A stretch of 5,477 nucleotides of DNA from assembly GCA_900555225.1 (NCBI GenBank), contig USKL01000118.1, positions 1 to 5,477 on the forward strand, in the 5' to 3' direction. The notes beneath the pieces are model-generated. The model ran no database searches. It was given only the letters and a program-made list of their open reading frames with translations, and was not told the origin of the DNA. A program made the translations under genes and the position numbers. Positions 1 to 5,474 of the stretch are shown here, piece by piece (the first letter of the stretch is position 1; each line of letters opens with the position of its first letter). This DNA comes from an uncultured Collinsella sp. (GTDB lineage: Bacteria; Actinomycetota; Coriobacteriia; Coriobacteriales; Coriobacteriaceae).

Positions 1-638
1 GGGCCCTGCTCCTCGGGCATCAGGTGCAGATGCGTCTCTGCCAGATAGCTCGCCGCGTCGGTATCGCCCCTCTTAATGGCCTCGAGAATCCGGCGATGCT
101 GCCGACGAATCGGCTCCCAATCCAAATCCTGCGACACCATACGCAACCAGTTGTATCGCTCAAAATGTGTGTTGACGCTCTTCATCCAATCCCACAACAT
201 GTGACGACCGGCAATCTCAAAACATGTCTCATGGAACAGGTTGTCCAGATCGAAAAAGCGACGCGTTTCGCTATGGTCGAGCGACTCGGACTCGGCAAGA
301 ATCTGCTCGAGCCGATGCTTTTGCTCGGGCGTGGCGGCCGAGCAGCATTTAATGAGCACGCTTCTCTCGAGTTTCTCACGCAAGAAGCAGGCGTTTTCGG
401 CGCGTTCCATGCTAATCTTAGAGACGTAGGTGCCGCTTTTGGGACGCGTTTCCACCAGCTCCTGCTCACGCAGGCGCACAAAGGACTCGCGAATGGGCGT
501 GCGCCCGATTCCCGTCTCCTTTTCCAGACCAATCGCCGAAAGGCGCGTGCCGGGCCTGAGCTCGGCATAGATGATCTTGGAGCGCAGTGCGTTGTATGCC
601 TGATCTTGCAAGCTCTGATAATGCTGGTGCTGTTCCAT
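1..638 (-). CDS. GntR family (FadR/FCD subfamily) transcription regulator, C-terminus cut by window edge
   Basis: The minus-strand frame is open from ATG at 638 to the left edge: 212 codons with no stop, so the end lies outside the window. Residues about 10-74 form the GntR winged helix, ending in the typical run IGRTPIRESFVRLREQEL (44-61) and the wing PKSGTYVS (67-74). Residues from about 80 on fit the all-helical FCD ligand-binding domain; D132, H136, H181 and H203 sit where FCD proteins usually bind a metal (positions assigned by eye). Family members are about 220-240 residues, so only a short tail is missing. The start is supported by GAGGG a few bases upstream. Such proteins are dimeric DNA-binding repressors or activators that sense small carboxylic acids or sugar acids. 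The gene is divergent from the membrane-protein gene at 1126, so it may control itself or that gene, but this is inference. The effector is not predictable. Confidence 0.93.
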   Translation of the reverse strand, partial: MEQHQHYQSLQDQAYNALRSKIIYAELRPGTRLSAIGLEKETGIGRTPIRESFVRLREQELVETRPKSGTYVSKISMERAENACFLREKLERSVLIKCCSAATPEQKHRLEQILAESESLDHSETRRFFDLDNLFHETCFEIAGRHMLWDWMKSVNTHFERYNWLRMVSQDLDWEPIRRQHRRILEAIKRGDTDAASYLAETHLHLMPEEQG

Positions 639-710
639 AAAGCCCTCGGATAAGTCCTCGGTTAGTCGAATACCACCATGCAATACTATCGCATCCCCCG
701 CCCCCTCATA

Positions 711-777
711 AGTTGCGGTGGAATAGTTCCTGTTCAAGGCCTTCAGCAGCAAAAACAGGAACTATTCCACCGTAACT
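711..777. repeat. 24-bp-arm inverted repeat, possible dispersed palindromic element
   Basis: The left arm 711-734 and right arm 754-777 are reverse complements over 24 positions with one mismatch (C716 against T772, which would be a G-U pair in one RNA strand). The 19-base loop is 735-753. The core of the arm reads GGTGGAATAGTTCCTGTT. No clear T run follows on either side, so it is not a classical intrinsic terminator. It lies about 75 bases upstream of the GntR start, outside any gene. Length and near-perfect symmetry suggest a REP- or MITE-like intergenic unit or a processed RNA hairpin. Whether it recurs in the genome cannot be seen here. Confidence 0.8.
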
Positions 778-800
778 ACAGCCAACGAGTTGTTGCGATT

Positions 801-816
801 AGGTGAACGTTCACCT
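801..816. promoter_or_regulatory. 16-bp perfect palindrome, candidate operator
   Basis: AGGTGAACGTTCACCT is a perfect 16-bp palindrome with a central CG. This shape is typical of LacI-family operators, though other dimeric repressors also use it. It lies 17 bases upstream of the proposed -35 at 833. A T-rich stretch follows (816-829), so a short plus-strand terminator (6-bp stem, ACGT loop) is an alternative; no plus-strand gene upstream in the window would need one. Confidence 0.55.
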
Positions 817-832
817 TTTTATTGTTTTTCTC

Positions 833-860
833 TTCGCAAATAAAATTCCGTGCGTATACT
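833..860 (+). promoter_or_regulatory. candidate sigma-70-type promoter for the leader and membrane-protein gene
   Basis: A -10 hexamer TATACT (855-860, 5 of 6 consensus bases) is preceded by TTCGCA (833-838, 4 of 6) at a 16-base spacing. Transcription would start near 867 and give a leader of about 260 bases before the ATG at 1126. The surrounding sequence is AT-rich compared with the genes. Two operator-like palindromes flank it (801-816 and 870-885), which supports a regulated promoter. Confidence 0.5.
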
Positions 861-863
861 TAG

Positions 864-890
864 GCTCAAACGAAACCGATTTCGTTGAGC
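864..890. promoter_or_regulatory. operator-like palindrome over the predicted transcription start
   Basis: The core 870-885 is ACGAAAnCGnTTTCGT (6-bp arms around CCGA), again with a central CG like LacI-family sites. The symmetry extends outward, with one unpaired base, to GCTCA (864-868) and TGAGC (886-890). It begins about 10 bases after the -10, so a bound repressor would block initiation. Its centre is about 69 bp from that of the palindrome at 801-816. In RNA it could also form a hairpin at the very 5' end. The cognate regulator is not identified; no LacI-family gene is in the window. Confidence 0.5.
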
Positions 891-1098
891 TTGGGCAATA
901 GGATGCTAAGACGCACCCTACCATCTTGGCATCTTATCGCCCACGCAATGCCATTTGCTTTCTTCCCGTCTCGTTGGACCTTTAGTCCCATTCCGGCACA
1001 GCGAGACACTTCCTAGACGACTGACCGTGGGGCCGGCTTTTCTGCTTTTGCAGCAGTGCCTCCGATAACCCTCTTTTGCCGGCCCGGGTCAGCTTTTT
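867..1098 (+). ncRNA. candidate structured leader RNA upstream of the membrane-protein gene
   Basis: The roughly 230 bases between the predicted start and the T run at 1094-1098 fold by eye into three consecutive helices. The first is a long hairpin with arms 889-911 and 924-946, 21 of 23 positions paired including G-U pairs, loop CGCACCCTACCA. The second is a 9-bp stem 968-976/999-1007, with an alternative small hairpin GGAC/GTCC at 976-988. The third is the terminator-like hairpin at 1021-1092. The order structured domain, terminator, ribosome binding site is that of a riboswitch or attenuator, or of a small RNA ending at 1098. I do not recognise a known riboswitch class. A possible alternative pairing of 940-945 with 1026-1031 would break both the first and third helices. 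No convincing open reading frame explains the region. Confidence 0.35.
1021..1098 (+). terminator. terminator-like hairpin with T run in the leader (attenuator candidate)
   Basis: CTGACC (1021-1026) pairs with GGTCAG (1087-1092), and GGGCCGGC (1030-1037) pairs with GCCGGCCC (1078-1085), separated by a small internal loop. The apical part holds a further CTGC/GCAG hairpin (1042-1053). CTTTTTCA follows immediately (1093-1100). The GC-rich 14-bp stem plus T5 is what an intrinsic terminator needs, though the loop of about 40 bases is large. It ends about 10 bases before the GAAAGGA ribosome binding site of the next gene, so it would act before that gene rather than after one. Confidence 0.5.
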
Positions 1099-1125
1099 CA
1101 CACAACCGAAAGGACGGGTAGCAAC

Positions 1126-1806
1126 ATGCGACCGCTCATCATCATGCATGGCGAGAACATCGACTGGTGCCATACCGTCATCAGAATGCTGATGTATCTG
1201 GTGGGCGTTGCAGTACTGGCACTCGGTATGAGTCTCCAGACGGCATCCGGCCTGGGCGTCGCCGCGCTCACGTGCTTTGCCACAACCCTATCCATGCTCA
1301 CTGGCAAGACGCTCGGCTTTTGGATCACCGCAACCTACGTCGCCTACATCGTGGCGCAATTAGCCATCTTGCGAAGCGAGTTCCAGCCGCGCATCCTGCT
1401 CGAGTTGTTCTTCTCAACGCTGATTGGCGGCTTGACCGACCTCTTCATGGCGGTCAACCCACTGCATCCCACGGCACTCCCCACACAGATTGCGACCATG
1501 CTGCTCTCCCTCGCTGTCACCGCATTTGGCGTAAGTCTCGTCGTCAACATGGGCGTTGTCCCCAACGCGCCCGACGGCTTGGTGCAAGTCATTGCCGAAA
1601 AGCTTAAACGCCGCTTTGGTGACGTAAAAGTCGTGTTTGACTGCTCACATGTCGCCGCCTCGCTCGCGTTGTCGCTGATCTTTATGTACAACCTGGGCGG
1701 CTTTGGCGTCACGACCGCCATCTCGGCACTGTTCCTGGGCCATGTCATCAACGTCGCCAACAAGCTGTTCGCCCAGCGCTTTATCCGCGCGGCATTCGGA
1801 AAATAG
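1126..1806 (+). CDS. YczE/YyaS/YitT-type integral membrane protein
   Basis: This 226-residue protein is mostly hydrophobic. Likely membrane segments lie near residues 21-40, 44-59, 63-83, 90-110, 121-143, 172-188 and 193-212. Family-like stretches are the glycine-rich SLQTASGLGVAALT (36-49), NAPDGL (147-152) and GFGVTTAISALFLGHVI (192-208); the basic loop EKLKRRFGDVK (158-168) probably faces the cytoplasm. Length fits the family (about 210-230). The Bacillus homologue YczE has been linked to lipopeptide/polyketide production, but the biochemical function of the family is unknown and transport is only a guess. The ATG at 1126 has GAAAGGA (1108-1114) at an 11-base spacing; the next in-frame ATG (1144) has no ribosome binding site. 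The gene follows a long structured leader with a terminator-like hairpin, suggesting control by attenuation. No clear terminator follows it, so some transcripts may run into the ATPase gene. Confidence 0.88.
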   Translation: MRPLIIMHGENIDWCHTVIRMLMYLVGVAVLALGMSLQTASGLGVAALTCFATTLSMLTGKTLGFWITATYVAYIVAQLAILRSEFQPRILLELFFSTLIGGLTDLFMAVNPLHPTALPTQIATMLLSLAVTAFGVSLVVNMGVVPNAPDGLVQVIAEKLKRRFGDVKVVFDCSHVAASLALSLIFMYNLGGFGVTTAISALFLGHVINVANKLFAQRFIRAAFGK

Positions 1807-1830
1807 CACCACCGTAAGAACCCGCGAACA

Positions 1831-1900
1831 GCGCTATACGTTGCTATATCTCACTATACTTTGCTATATCTTGCTATACTTTGCTATATCTTGCTATATC
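1831..1900 (+). repeat. seven 10-bp tandem units with embedded promoter-like hexamers
   Basis: Starting at 1831 the sequence repeats every 10 bases. Four units are TTGCTATATC (1841, 1861, 1881, 1891), one is TTGCTATACT (1871), and GCGCTATACG (1831) and TCACTATACT (1851) are degenerate. The period is close to one helical turn, so all CTATA cores face the same side of the DNA. Each unit provides both a TTGCTA (-35-like) and a TATACT/TATATC (-10-like) hexamer; units two apart give an 18-base spacing, for example TTGCTA 1861-1866 with TATATC 1885-1890. The array ends 19 bases before the ATPase ATG and is thus likely its promoter and control region. The copy number could change by slippage. Confidence 0.85.
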
Positions 1901-1919
1901 TTGAGCAAAGGTGGCTCAC

Positions 1920-3012
1920 ATGCAAACAAACCCTTTTAAGCCCACAGCAGGTAAAACACCCCCCACGATTATCGGCCGCGAGGACGTGCTTGAAGAATTT
2001 AACGAGGGGCTCGTCAACGGACCTGGTGCCCCGGGGCGTCTTATGCGCATATCCGGCGTCCGCGGAACGGGCAAGACGGTCCTCCTTGACGAGTGCTCAC
2101 GTTTGGCGCAAAGCCGTGGCTGGACGGTCATAAAAGAGGTCGCAACCGAGGGACTTTGCCAGCGCATTCTCGAACAGCTGCAACCCAAATTCCAGGCCAA
2201 ACACGCCAGATTTGAGCCCACCGTAGCTGGCATATCCATCGGCAGCATAGATATTGAGCGAATCGGCCCATCGCTACGCGACGCCATGAGACAGACAATA
2301 TCCAAGAATGGAAATGGCCTGCTCATCACTCTCGACGAGGTTCAAGACGCAGAGCTCGATGAGGTCCGAACGCTCTCCATTGCGATTCAGCAGGTTATCG
2401 GCGAAGACCTTGATATCGCCTTTGTTTTTGCGGGGCTGCCTTCGATGATTGAAAGCATCATCAACGGAAAGACACTTACGTTTTTTGCGCCGTGCCCTCC
2501 CCTTTGACCTGAAGGCTGTGGCAGTAACCGAAGTGTCGTACTCCCTCGAGGAAACCATTGAAGCGTCTGGCATGGAGTTGCAGCCAGGTATTGCCGGCCA
2601 ACTTGCCGAGGCAACGCAAGGTTATCCTTTCATGATCCAACTCGTTGGATACTACGCATGGCAGTTGGCAAGACGCGCACATACACCGATTATTGGAGAA
2701 GAAGAAGCCGAGCGCGGCATTGCAACGGCACGCGAACGCTTCTGCGCCATGGTGATTGAGCCCGCGCTGCAGCGCATTCCGCCCACGTGCATCGCTTATC
2801 TGCTGAGCATGGCGTCTTTGGGGCAGACGAGCTCGACCAGCATGGTTGCCGATGACTTAAACAAAACACCTCAACAGGTGAGTTCCATCCGCAGTCGCCT
2901 GCTGAGAGAATCGATTATCGAGGCACCCTCGTATGGCAAAGTGTCGTTCGCCATCCCCTACATGCGTGAGTATCTCAACGATCACAAAGCCGAACTGAAG
3001 GCCGAGCTATAA
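1920..3012 (+). pseudogene. AAA-type P-loop ATPase with C-terminal winged helix, split by a +1 frameshift
   Basis: Two overlapping frames together encode one protein of about 363 residues. The first frame runs from ATG 1920 to a stop at 2505-2507. It carries the Walker A motif GVRGTGKT (residues 46-53), Walker B LLITLDE (134-140) and a sensor-1-like strand FVFAGLPSM (168-176). The second frame continues to the stop at 3010-3012. It starts with FLRRA, where this family usually has LTFLRRA (likely arginine finger), then has the ATPase lid and a winged-helix region around TSMVADDLNKTPQQVSSIRS. The break is at TTTTTT (2481-2486): with five Ts the frame is restored exactly as TFLRRA. ATG 1920 is preferred because AAAGG (1907-1911) lies 8 bases upstream; GTG 1911 would overlap that site. 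Homologues are archaeal-ATPase-like, DUF234-type proteins whose substrate is unknown. A sequencing error, a true pseudogene or phase variation would all fit. The gene lies between two tandem-repeat arrays and looks less GC-rich than the reductase. Confidence 0.85.
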
Positions 3013-3032
3013 AGACGGCCAGCGCTCTGCAA

Positions 3033-3257
3033 GACGAAAACCGCTTGCGTGCGGTTTAGAACCAGACGCAAACGCTTTTCGTCTTATTTGCGTCTTGATT
3101 TGAGACGTAAATATCGCTTTCGTACGGTTAATGCCAGACGTAAACGGTTTTCGTCTTGATTTGCGTACGGAATTAAGACGTAAATTGCGCTTTCGTACGC
3201 TTATTACCAGACGCAAATTGTTTTCGTTCGGCTATGCGTCCCCAATCCAGACGAAAA
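3033..3257. repeat. three imperfect 71-73-bp tandem repeats with seven GACGnAAA boxes
   Basis: Units begin at 3033 (71 bp), 3104 (73 bp) and 3177 (73 bp), and a partial fourth starts at 3250. Units 2 and 3 are the most alike. Each unit has two boxes GACG(A/C/T)AAA; the seven starts are 3033, 3065, 3104, 3137, 3177, 3210 and 3250, with alternating gaps of 32-33 and 39-40 bases. Reverse-oriented TTTTCGTC or TTTGCGTC boxes lie between them. Inverted pairs include 3031-3040 with 3076-3085 (10 bp), AGACGCAAA 3064-3072 with 3087-3095, and the hairpin AAACCGC/GCGGTTT 3038-3057. The stretch is AT-richer than its neighbours, has no credible gene, and would be the 3' untranslated region of the ATPase transcript. 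Confidence 0.85.
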
Positions 3258-3290
3258 AGGCCCCGAGCTCGTGTGAACTCGGGGCTCTTT
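3254..3290. terminator. bidirectional intrinsic terminator between convergent genes
   Basis: GCCCCGAG (3260-3267) pairs with CTCGGGGC (3278-3285) around a 10-base loop. Read on the minus strand the stem is followed by CCTTTTTCG (A run at 3254-3258 on plus), a good T run to end the reductase transcript. On the plus strand it is followed by the weaker TCTTT, which would serve the ATPase transcript. The position between two convergent genes supports both uses. The minus-strand T run is part of the last GACGAAAA box of the adjoining repeat array. Confidence 0.8.
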
Positions 3291-3440
3291 GTGCCGCACA
3301 TCTATGAGAGGAGAAATTCGATGCGTACGGGCGCTACTCCATGAAGCCGCCCTGGGATAGCGGCAACCTCGTCAATGGGGCCAGGTTTACGTGCGCCAAG
3401 TTGGTGCAAAGTAACCTGCCCCCACGCACCAAAGGGTTGA
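3291..3440. other. 150-base gap after the reductase: tiny reading frame with strong ribosome binding site, possible gene remnant
   Basis: This stretch is the likely 3' untranslated region of the reductase on the minus strand. On the plus strand AGAGGAG (3307-3313) is followed 7 bases later by ATG 3321, which opens a 7-codon frame, MRTGATP and stop (3342-3344). That stop overlaps another ATG (3341). The frame through 3308-3435 reads EEKFDAYGRYSMKPPWDSG without a start near the ribosome binding site, then runs into the antisense of the reductase. This could be the relic of a former gene or pure chance. Inverted pairs 3382-3390/3411-3418 and 3401-3407/3426-3432 are interleaved but lack a T run. 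Confidence 0.3.
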
Positions 3441-5390
3441 CTAGAGCTCGCAAGCAACCTTGTAGCCATCGCCGATGGCGTCGCGGATGTTGCCGCACTT
3501 GTTGGCATCGCCCAGCACGTGGGTGGCAACACCGGCTGCAGCCAGGTCGTCGGCCAGCTTGGTATTGGGACGATAGCCCATGGCAAGCACCAGCGTATCG
3601 GCATCGGCGATGGTGTGGACCTCGCCGTCCTTCTCGTAGCTGATAGCGTCCTCGGTAATCTCGGTCACCTTGGCCTCGGTCAGCACGTGAACGCCCTTGG
3701 AGAGCATGCGCGTGATGAGCACCGCGCGACCGGCACCACCCTCGTTGGCGGCGAGCGTCTTGGTCATCTCGATGACGGTGACATCGCGGTTGGCCGGCGA
3801 CAGGTCGTTGACCAGCGGGGCCAGGTAATCTGCCGTCTCGCAACCGACGGTGCCGCCGCCCACGATGACGATCTTCTTGCCCGGGAAGGCCTTGCCGCCC
3901 AGCAGGTCGTCGGCCGTCATAACCTGCTTAAAGCCCTGCATAAAGGCCGGAGCGATGGGCTCGGCGCCATAAGCCAGGACGACCTCGTAACCCGCGTAGT
4001 CGCGCTGAATGTCCTCGGCGGTAAGCTCGGTGCCAAATACGCACTTCACGCCCGCCTCAGCAAGACGGCGATACTGATACTTGATCACACGGGTGAGTTC
4101 CTGCTTTGCCGGCGGAACGGCCGCGATGCGCATCTCACCGCCCGGTTCGTCCTGCTTGTCCACGAGCACCACGTTGTGGCCGCGCTTGGCGGCAATGAAC
4201 GCCGCCTCCATGCCCGCAGGACCGGCACCCACAACGAGCACGTTCTTGACCTCGTCGGCAGGCTCGTAGCCGGCCTCGTCGCGCTCAACATCGGGGTTGA
4301 CGGTGCAGGAGATGCGCTTGCCAAACATAATGCCGTTCAGGCAGCGCAGGCAGCCAATGCAGGGGCGGATGTCATCGGCGTTGCCGGCAGCGGCCTTGTT
4401 GCAGAACTCGGCATCGCACAGATTGGCGCGGCCCATCATGCAGATGTCGGCGGCACCGTCCTCGATCAGCTCCTCGGCGATCCAAGCCTCGTTAATGCGT
4501 CCGACGGTGGCAACGGGAATGTTGACGTGCTTTTTGATCTCGCGCGAGCAGGCGGCATGCGAGGCCTGCTGAGTACCGGCGGCGGGAATTGCGGAACCGC
4601 GCTTGATGGTGGTACCGCCCGACACGTGAATCATGTCGACGCCGGCCTTCTCCAGGCGACGCGAGACGTAAATCATGTCGTTGAGGGTCAGGCCGCCATC
4701 GGTGTACTCATCGCCCGAGATACGAACGTCGATGATAAAGTCCTTGCCGCAGCGCTCGCGAATCTCGGCGATGACCTCGAGCAAAAAGCGCATGCGGGCG
4801 TCGAGCGAGCCGCCGTACTCATCGGTACGCTTGTTGTAGAGCGGGGTCAAAAAGCCGCCGAGCATGCCGTGGGCGTGCGCCGCATGGACCTCGACGCCAT
4901 CGACGCCGGCCTTCTGCATACGAACGGCAGCGTCGCCAAACTGATGCGTGAGCTCGTGAATCTCATCGACCGTAATGGGGCGCGGCGCCTCGCGGGCATA
5001 GGACGGGCCCACAAAGGACGGAGCGATCAGGCGCGGCGTACCCGGAATGTTAAAGGCCATGTAGGCGGGGTGGAAGAGCTGCGGCATGATCTTGCAGCCA
5101 TACTCGTGGACGGCCGCGGCGAGCTTTTCCCAGCCAGGGATAAACGTGTCGTCGTAGCAGCACATGTCACCCGGCAGATAGGTATAGGTAGGCTCGACCG
5201 TCACGACCTCGGTGATGATGAGGCCCACGCCGCCCTTGGCGCGGGCACGGTAATGATCGACCAAGTCGTCGGTCACATAGCCATGATCGGCCAGGTTGGT
5301 GGACACCGGCGGCATAAAGACGCGGTTCTTGACCTCGGTCGTACCGACCTTGATCGGGCTAAAGAGCATTGGATAGGCAGAGGACTCCAT
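3441..5390 (-). CDS. FMN/4Fe-4S/FAD NAD(P)H-dependent oxidoreductase (2,4-dienoyl-CoA reductase / BaiCD / enoate reductase type)
   Basis: This 649-residue cytoplasmic flavoenzyme has the full family layout. An Old Yellow Enzyme-type TIM barrel (about 1-370) binds FMN and carries NKRTDEYGGSLDARMRF (186-202). A 4Fe-4S site has cysteines 344, 347, 350 and 362. An FAD-binding fold starts VGAGPAGMEAA (387-397), an inserted NAD(P)H fold has GGGTVGCE (511-518), and the C-terminal FAD motif is LGDA (626-629). Relatives of about 640-670 residues reduce activated C=C bonds: dienoyl-CoA reductase FadH, BaiCD/BaiH of bile acid 7-dehydroxylation, clostridial enoate reductases and daidzein reductase. The substrate cannot be told from the sequence. 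H169 and H172 match the pair that binds the substrate carbonyl; the usual catalytic Tyr two residues on is His174, and the loop is about one residue longer than in the common HxxHGY form. ATG 5390 has GAAAGGA 7 bases upstream. It is monocistronic here and ends toward the terminator at 3254-3290. Confidence 0.95.
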   Translation of the reverse strand: MESSAYPMLFSPIKVGTTEVKNRVFMPPVSTNLADHGYVTDDLVDHYRARAKGGVGLIITEVVTVEPTYTYLPGDMCCYDDTFIPGWEKLAAAVHEYGCKIMPQLFHPAYMAFNIPGTPRLIAPSFVGPSYAREAPRPITVDEIHELTHQFGDAAVRMQKAGVDGVEVHAAHAHGMLGGFLTPLYNKRTDEYGGSLDARMRFLLEVIAEIRERCGKDFIIDVRISGDEYTDGGLTLNDMIYVSRRLEKAGVDMIHVSGGTTIKRGSAIPAAGTQQASHAACSREIKKHVNIPVATVGRINEAWIAEELIEDGAADICMMGRANLCDAEFCNKAAAGNADDIRPCIGCLRCLNGIMFGKRISCTVNPDVERDEAGYEPADEVKNVLVVGAGPAGMEAAFIAAKRGHNVVLVDKQDEPGGEMRIAAVPPAKQELTRVIKYQYRRLAEAGVKCVFGTELTAEDIQRDYAGYEVVLAYGAEPIAPAFMQGFKQVMTADDLLGGKAFPGKKIVIVGGGTVGCETADYLAPLVNDLSPANRDVTVIEMTKTLAANEGGAGRAVLITRMLSKGVHVLTEAKVTEITEDAISYEKDGEVHTIADADTLVLAMGYRPNTKLADDLAAAGVATHVLGDANKCGNIRDAIGDGYKVACEL

Positions 5391-5410
5391 ACAGGGTTCC
5401 TTTCATTTGA

Positions 5411-5474
5411 GCCGCTCGGCGGCAGTTGCTGACTTATCTATCGTACCAGCAACCGCACGGTACCCGACCGCACG
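5411..5474 (-). promoter_or_regulatory. reductase upstream region with inverted and direct repeats
   Basis: Upstream of the reductase start (minus strand), GTTGCTG (5425-5431) and CAGCAAC (5447-5453) form a 7-bp inverted repeat around 15 AT-rich bases. This spacer includes TACGAT, a weak -10 candidate on the minus strand; no good -35 is seen. Further upstream the octamer ACCGCACG occurs twice on the plus strand (5452-5459 and 5467-5474), 15 bp apart. A small hairpin GCCG/CGGC (5411-5420) would lie in the leader. An operator plus activator sites is one reading. The region is cut by the window edge, so the promoter call is tentative. Confidence 0.35.

Noticed and set aside
182..568. 128-codon minus-strand frame inside the GntR gene
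   Set aside because: It is a shifted frame of the true GntR reading frame, which starts at 638 and carries the winged-helix motifs.
24..653. 209-codon open frame on the plus strand opposite the GntR gene
   Set aside because: The minus strand encodes an unmistakable GntR/FCD regulator over the same bases; the plus frame shows no family features.
903..1016. 37-codon frame in the leader (possible leader peptide)
   Set aside because: There is no proper ribosome binding site, the start is buried in the long hairpin, and there is no run of regulatory codons.
1911..1919. GTG at 1911 as the ATPase start
   Set aside because: It overlaps the AAAGG ribosome binding site (1907-1911), which is correctly spaced for ATG 1920.
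1703..1939. Plus-strand frames giving hydrophobic Leu/Tyr-rich peptide across the 10-bp array
   Set aside because: The hydrophobic sequence is the translation of the tandem repeat read out of frame with no ribosome binding site.
3007..3216. 69-codon minus-strand frame, basic protein
   Set aside because: It is a by-product of the tandem repeats, with Lys/Arg/Ser-rich repetition and no ribosome binding site. It also runs into the 3' end of the ATPase gene.
3033..3257. CRISPR array
   Set aside because: The shared boxes are only about 8 bases, the stretches between them are themselves repeats of each other, and no cas gene is nearby.
3519..5432. 637-codon open frame on the plus strand, opposite the reductase
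   Set aside because: It mirrors the reductase gene in GC-rich DNA with strong third-base bias, encodes low-complexity Ala/Gly/Val/His-rich sequence and has no recognisable domain. The minus-strand protein shows every expected family motif.
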